Positions 8,364 through 10,205 of a stretch of DNA of 10,205 bases are shown one piece after another. The notes beneath the pieces are model-generated. The model was not told the DNA's origin. It made no database searches and saw only the letters and a program-made list of their open reading frames with translations. Every line of letters begins with the position of its first letter. Positions within the stretch are counted from its first letter, which is position 1. The position numbers and the translations under genes are program-made. This stretch comes from Lachnospiraceae bacterium (GTDB lineage Bacteria > Bacillota_A > Clostridia > Lachnospirales > Lachnospiraceae): the NCBI GenBank assembly GCA_017390645.1, contig JAFPAZ010000034.1, positions 1-10,205 on the forward strand, given 5' to 3'.

Positions 8364-9206
8364 ATGCGTACTATACATACTGATGAAATTGTAAAAAATA
8401 TAAAAGAAATGTGTATTCAGGCAAATTATTATTTGTCCCCGGACATGGAATCTGCGATTCATAATGCAAAAGAACAGGAAGACAGTGCACTTGGAAAACA
8501 GATTTTAGGCCAGCTTTGTGAAAATATGAACATTGCAAAAGAAGATCAGATACCAATCTGTCAGGATACCGGAATGGCAGTAGTTTTCATAAAAGTAGGA
8601 CAAGATGTACATTTTGAAGGACAAAATATTACAGATGCCATCAACGAAGGGGTAAGACAAGGCTATCAGGAAGGATATCTAAGAAAGTCGGTGGTAAATG
8701 ACCCCCTTTTAAGAGTAAACACAAAAGACAATACTCCTGCAATCATTCATTATGAAATTATATCAGGAGAAAATGTTGAAATTACAGTAGCTCCAAAAGG
8801 TTTTGGAAGCGAAAATATGAGCCGTGTATTTATGTTAAAACCCGCAGATGGCGCGGATGGAGTAAAAAAGAGTGTTATTCAGGCAGTAAAAGATGCAGGT
8901 CCTAACGCCTGCCCGCCAATGGTTGTCGGAGTCGGAATCGGAGGAGATTTTGAAAAAAGTGCCATTCTGGCAAAAACAGCATTAACCAGAGATGTAGATC
9001 AGGAATCCCCTCTACCTCATATTGCACAAATGGAAAAAGAATTATTAAGGGAGTTAAATCAGCTTGGTATCGGGCCAGCGGGATTAGGTGGAAAAACAAC
9101 GGTATTAAAAGTTAATATAGAAACCTTCGCAACACACATTGCAGGACTCCCAATGGCAGTAAATATCTGCTGTCATGTAAACCGCCATGTAAGAAGAACT
9201 TTATAA
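8364..9206 (+). CDS. Class I fumarate hydratase, alpha subunit
   Basis: This is the N-terminal half of the oxygen-labile iron-sulfur fumarase, which converts fumarate and water to malate; here it is a separate 280-residue subunit. Three cysteines in the places expected for [4Fe-4S] ligands are visible: C66 in PICQDTG, C183 in NACPPMVVGVGIGG, and C269 or C270 in NICCHVNRHVRR near the end. NDPLLRVNTKDNTPA and APKGFGSENMS are further family segments. AGGAGG (8352-8357) lies 6 nt ahead of the ATG. The beta subunit follows 39 bp after the stop. L-tartrate dehydratase subunits (TtdA/TtdB) belong to the same family and cannot be fully excluded by sequence alone, but nothing nearby suggests tartrate use. 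The enzyme class fits an anaerobe with a partial citric acid cycle. Translation may be controlled by the leader hairpin. Confidence 0.92.
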   Translation: MRTIHTDEIVKNIKEMCIQANYYLSPDMESAIHNAKEQEDSALGKQILGQLCENMNIAKEDQIPICQDTGMAVVFIKVGQDVHFEGQNITDAINEGVRQGYQEGYLRKSVVNDPLLRVNTKDNTPAIIHYEIISGENVEITVAPKGFGSENMSRVFMLKPADGADGVKKSVIQAVKDAGPNACPPMVVGVGIGGDFEKSAILAKTALTRDVDQESPLPHIAQMEKELLRELNQLGIGPAGLGGKTTVLKVNIETFATHIAGLPMAVNICCHVNRHVRRTL

Positions 9207-9245
9207 TGACGAAGTAGAATAAATAAGATATAAGGAGGAATCAGA

Positions 9246-9800
9246 ATGGAAAAGCATATTACTGCACCTATGACAAAGGAAACTGCCATAACACTATCTG
9301 CCGGAGACTATGTTTATATCAGCGGAACCATTTATACAGCAAGGGATGCCGCACATAAAAGAATGTTTGAAACACTAAAAGAGGGAAAAGAATTACCAAT
9401 AGACATTGAAAACAATATTATTTATTATCTTGGACCAACCCCTGCCAGAGAAGGTAAAGTTATTGGTTCCGCAGGTCCTACCACCAGCAGCCGTATGGAT
9501 AAATATGCACCAACCTTATTGGAACTAGGACAAGCCGGAATGATAGGAAAAGGAAAAAGGTCCGAAGAAGTTATAAAATCCATAGTGAAAAACCAGGCAG
9601 TATATTTTGCTGCAGTGGGCGGAGCCGGAGCCTTGCTGTCAAAATGCATAAAAAAGGCTGAAGTAATTGCATATGAAGATTTAGGAACGGAGGCCATAAG
9701 AAAATTAGAAGTAGAAAACCTTCCGGTCATTGTAGTAATCGATTCTAAAGGTAATAATCTTTATGAAACAGCAATAGATGAATACTTGAAAACAATATAA
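9246..9800 (+). CDS. Class I fumarate hydratase, beta subunit
   Basis: This 184-residue protein matches the C-terminal half of class I fumarases, which completes the active site with the alpha subunit. Family motifs in order are ISGTIYTARDAAHKR (from about residue 25), GSAGPTTSSRMDKY, a short GKGKRSEEV, AAVGGAGALLSKCIK, and the closing block YEDLGTEAIRKLEVENLPVIVVID. Length is normal for the split form. AGGAGG (9233-9238) sits 7 nt ahead of the ATG. It is the second gene of a two-gene operon with the alpha subunit, and a terminator lies about 60 bp after the stop. The same caution about tartrate dehydratase applies. No truncation or frameshift is seen. Confidence 0.92.
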   Translation: MEKHITAPMTKETAITLSAGDYVYISGTIYTARDAAHKRMFETLKEGKELPIDIENNIIYYLGPTPAREGKVIGSAGPTTSSRMDKYAPTLLELGQAGMIGKGKRSEEVIKSIVKNQAVYFAAVGGAGALLSKCIKKAEVIAYEDLGTEAIRKLEVENLPVIVVIDSKGNNLYETAIDEYLKTI

Positions 9801-9808
9801 ATTTAAAA

Positions 9809-9844
9809 TGTGGATAATTATATAAAAAAATATAGTTATCCACA
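9809..9844. promoter_or_regulatory. Inverted pair of perfect consensus DnaA boxes
   Basis: TGTGGATAA (9809-9817, a minus-strand TTATCCACA) and TTATCCACA (9836-9844) face each other across 18 bp, starting 8 bases after the fumarase beta stop. Both match the strict DnaA consensus at 9 of 9 positions, better than any box seen in the dnaA-dnaN spacer. The arms extend with TATA on both sides around an A-rich centre, so the RNA could also fold as a hairpin. A DnaA-binding role is inferred. Confidence 0.6.
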
Positions 9845-9858
9845 AATTATATATGATG

Positions 9859-9900
9859 ATGATGGGGGCAAAATATCTTTTGATCCCCTCATTATTTTAT
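9859..9900 (+). terminator. Intrinsic terminator of the fumarase operon
   Basis: ATGA (9859-9862), GGGG (9864-9867) and CAAAA (9869-9873) pair with TTTTG (9878-9882), CCCC (9885-9888) and TCAT (9889-9892) around the loop TATC, with a bulged T at 9863 and a small internal loop. The stem is followed by TATTTTAT. This is a reasonable Rho-independent terminator and the best one in the window. Confidence 0.75.
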
Positions 9901-10052
9901 GAAAGAATAAGTAGGTAAGAATGTCTTATATAAAAGTAAAGAAAATGGAATAAAAGTGAGTATTTGGTTTATTATATAATATATAAAATAGTAAAAAAGA
10001 TTGATCACAAACATTTTATAATAGGCAATTGCGAAACGACAAAACTTATATT
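9901..10052. other. Gene-free AT-rich spacer
   Basis: No credible ORF or ribosome binding site is seen on either strand. G and C make up 33 of the 150 bases at 9901-10050 (22 percent). A TATAAT-like stretch around 9971-9990 could hold a -10 element for a gene beyond the window, but no convincing -35 partner is present. Confidence 0.5.
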
Positions 10053-10196
10053 AAGTGATTCAAAAGAAACAAATACATAAGCAGGCGATTGTTCAGCCGT
10101 CGGTATTTAATGAGCGACTTGTCGCGAATTTAGTACCGCTACGAGCTGAACGCAGCGAAAGCGTGCCTGCGATGTTTTGATTCTTTTGAATCACTT
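10053..10196. repeat. Structured palindromic element (possible dispersed repeat or RNA)
   Basis: The ends are AAGTGATTCAAAAGAA (10053-10068) and its perfect reverse complement TTCTTTTGAATCACTT (10181-10196). Further pairs nest inside: GCAGGC (10081-10086) with GCCTGC (10165-10170), GTTCAGC (10091-10097) with GCTGAAC (10145-10151), CGGTA (10101-10105) with TACCG (10134-10138), and GCGAC (10113-10117) with GTCGC (10120-10124). A side hairpin CGC-AGCGAAA-GCG (10151-10163) is also possible. At 10081-10170 it is 54 percent GC (49 of 90). It encodes no protein. It may be a miniature inverted-repeat element, a dispersed intergenic repeat or a structured RNA. Confidence 0.7.
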
Positions 10197-10205
10197 TCAA
10201 ATAAA

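Noticed and set aside
10053..10196. Integron attC site
   Set aside because: The paired GTTCAGC and GCTGAAC are in the wrong order for the RYYYAAC to GTTRRRY core, and there is no cassette or integrase gene.

Overview
The window looks like the origin-proximal chromosome of a low-GC, anaerobic Firmicute, most likely a member of the Clostridia close to Lachnospiraceae. Three things suggest this: the order dnaA - oriC - dnaN - rlbA (S4 domain) - recF - gyrB - gyrA, the AT-rich codon use with strong AGGAGG-type ribosome binding sites, and a two-subunit oxygen-sensitive class I fumarase. The family assignment is inference from gene order and protein character, not from a database search. All genes lie on the + strand, as expected for a leading strand running rightward from oriC.

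Layout. Bases 2-316 are the 3' end of dnaA (domain IV, the DNA-binding part). Bases 317-713 are the dnaA-dnaN intergenic region. It holds a nested inverted repeat, four DnaA boxes or near-boxes in two pairs of opposite orientation, and a GC-rich block followed by six CTA/TTA triplets (DnaA-trios), which is the unwinding side of oriC. Bases 714-3230 are dnaN, rlbA and recF, closely packed except for a 68-nt hairpin sitting between the only good ribosome binding site and the start codon of rlbA. Bases 3231-3662 hold no credible gene. They carry an array of seven 36-39 bp direct repeats in two subfamilies, then a possible promoter and a leader hairpin. Bases 3663-8100 are gyrB and gyrA, both full length.

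Bases 8101-8363 are a leader with a promoter candidate and a large hairpin whose left arm could also pair with the downstream ribosome binding site. Bases 8364-9800 are the alpha and beta subunits of fumarate hydratase. After them come an inverted pair of perfect consensus DnaA boxes (9809-9844), an intrinsic terminator (9859-9900), about 150 bp of gene-free AT-rich sequence, and a 144-bp palindromic element (10053-10196) that is much more GC-rich than its surroundings.

How the genes work together. DnaA opens the origin, DnaN clamps the polymerase, RecF works in gap repair and fork restart, RlbA is a ribosome-maturation factor, and gyrase (GyrA2GyrB2) removes positive supercoils ahead of the forks. 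The fumarase pair is metabolic and is not functionally tied to this replication block. No wholly new gene system is visible. The unusual content is in the spacers: the rlbA hairpin, the recF-gyrB repeat array, the fumarase leader, the remote DnaA-box pair and the terminal palindromic element.
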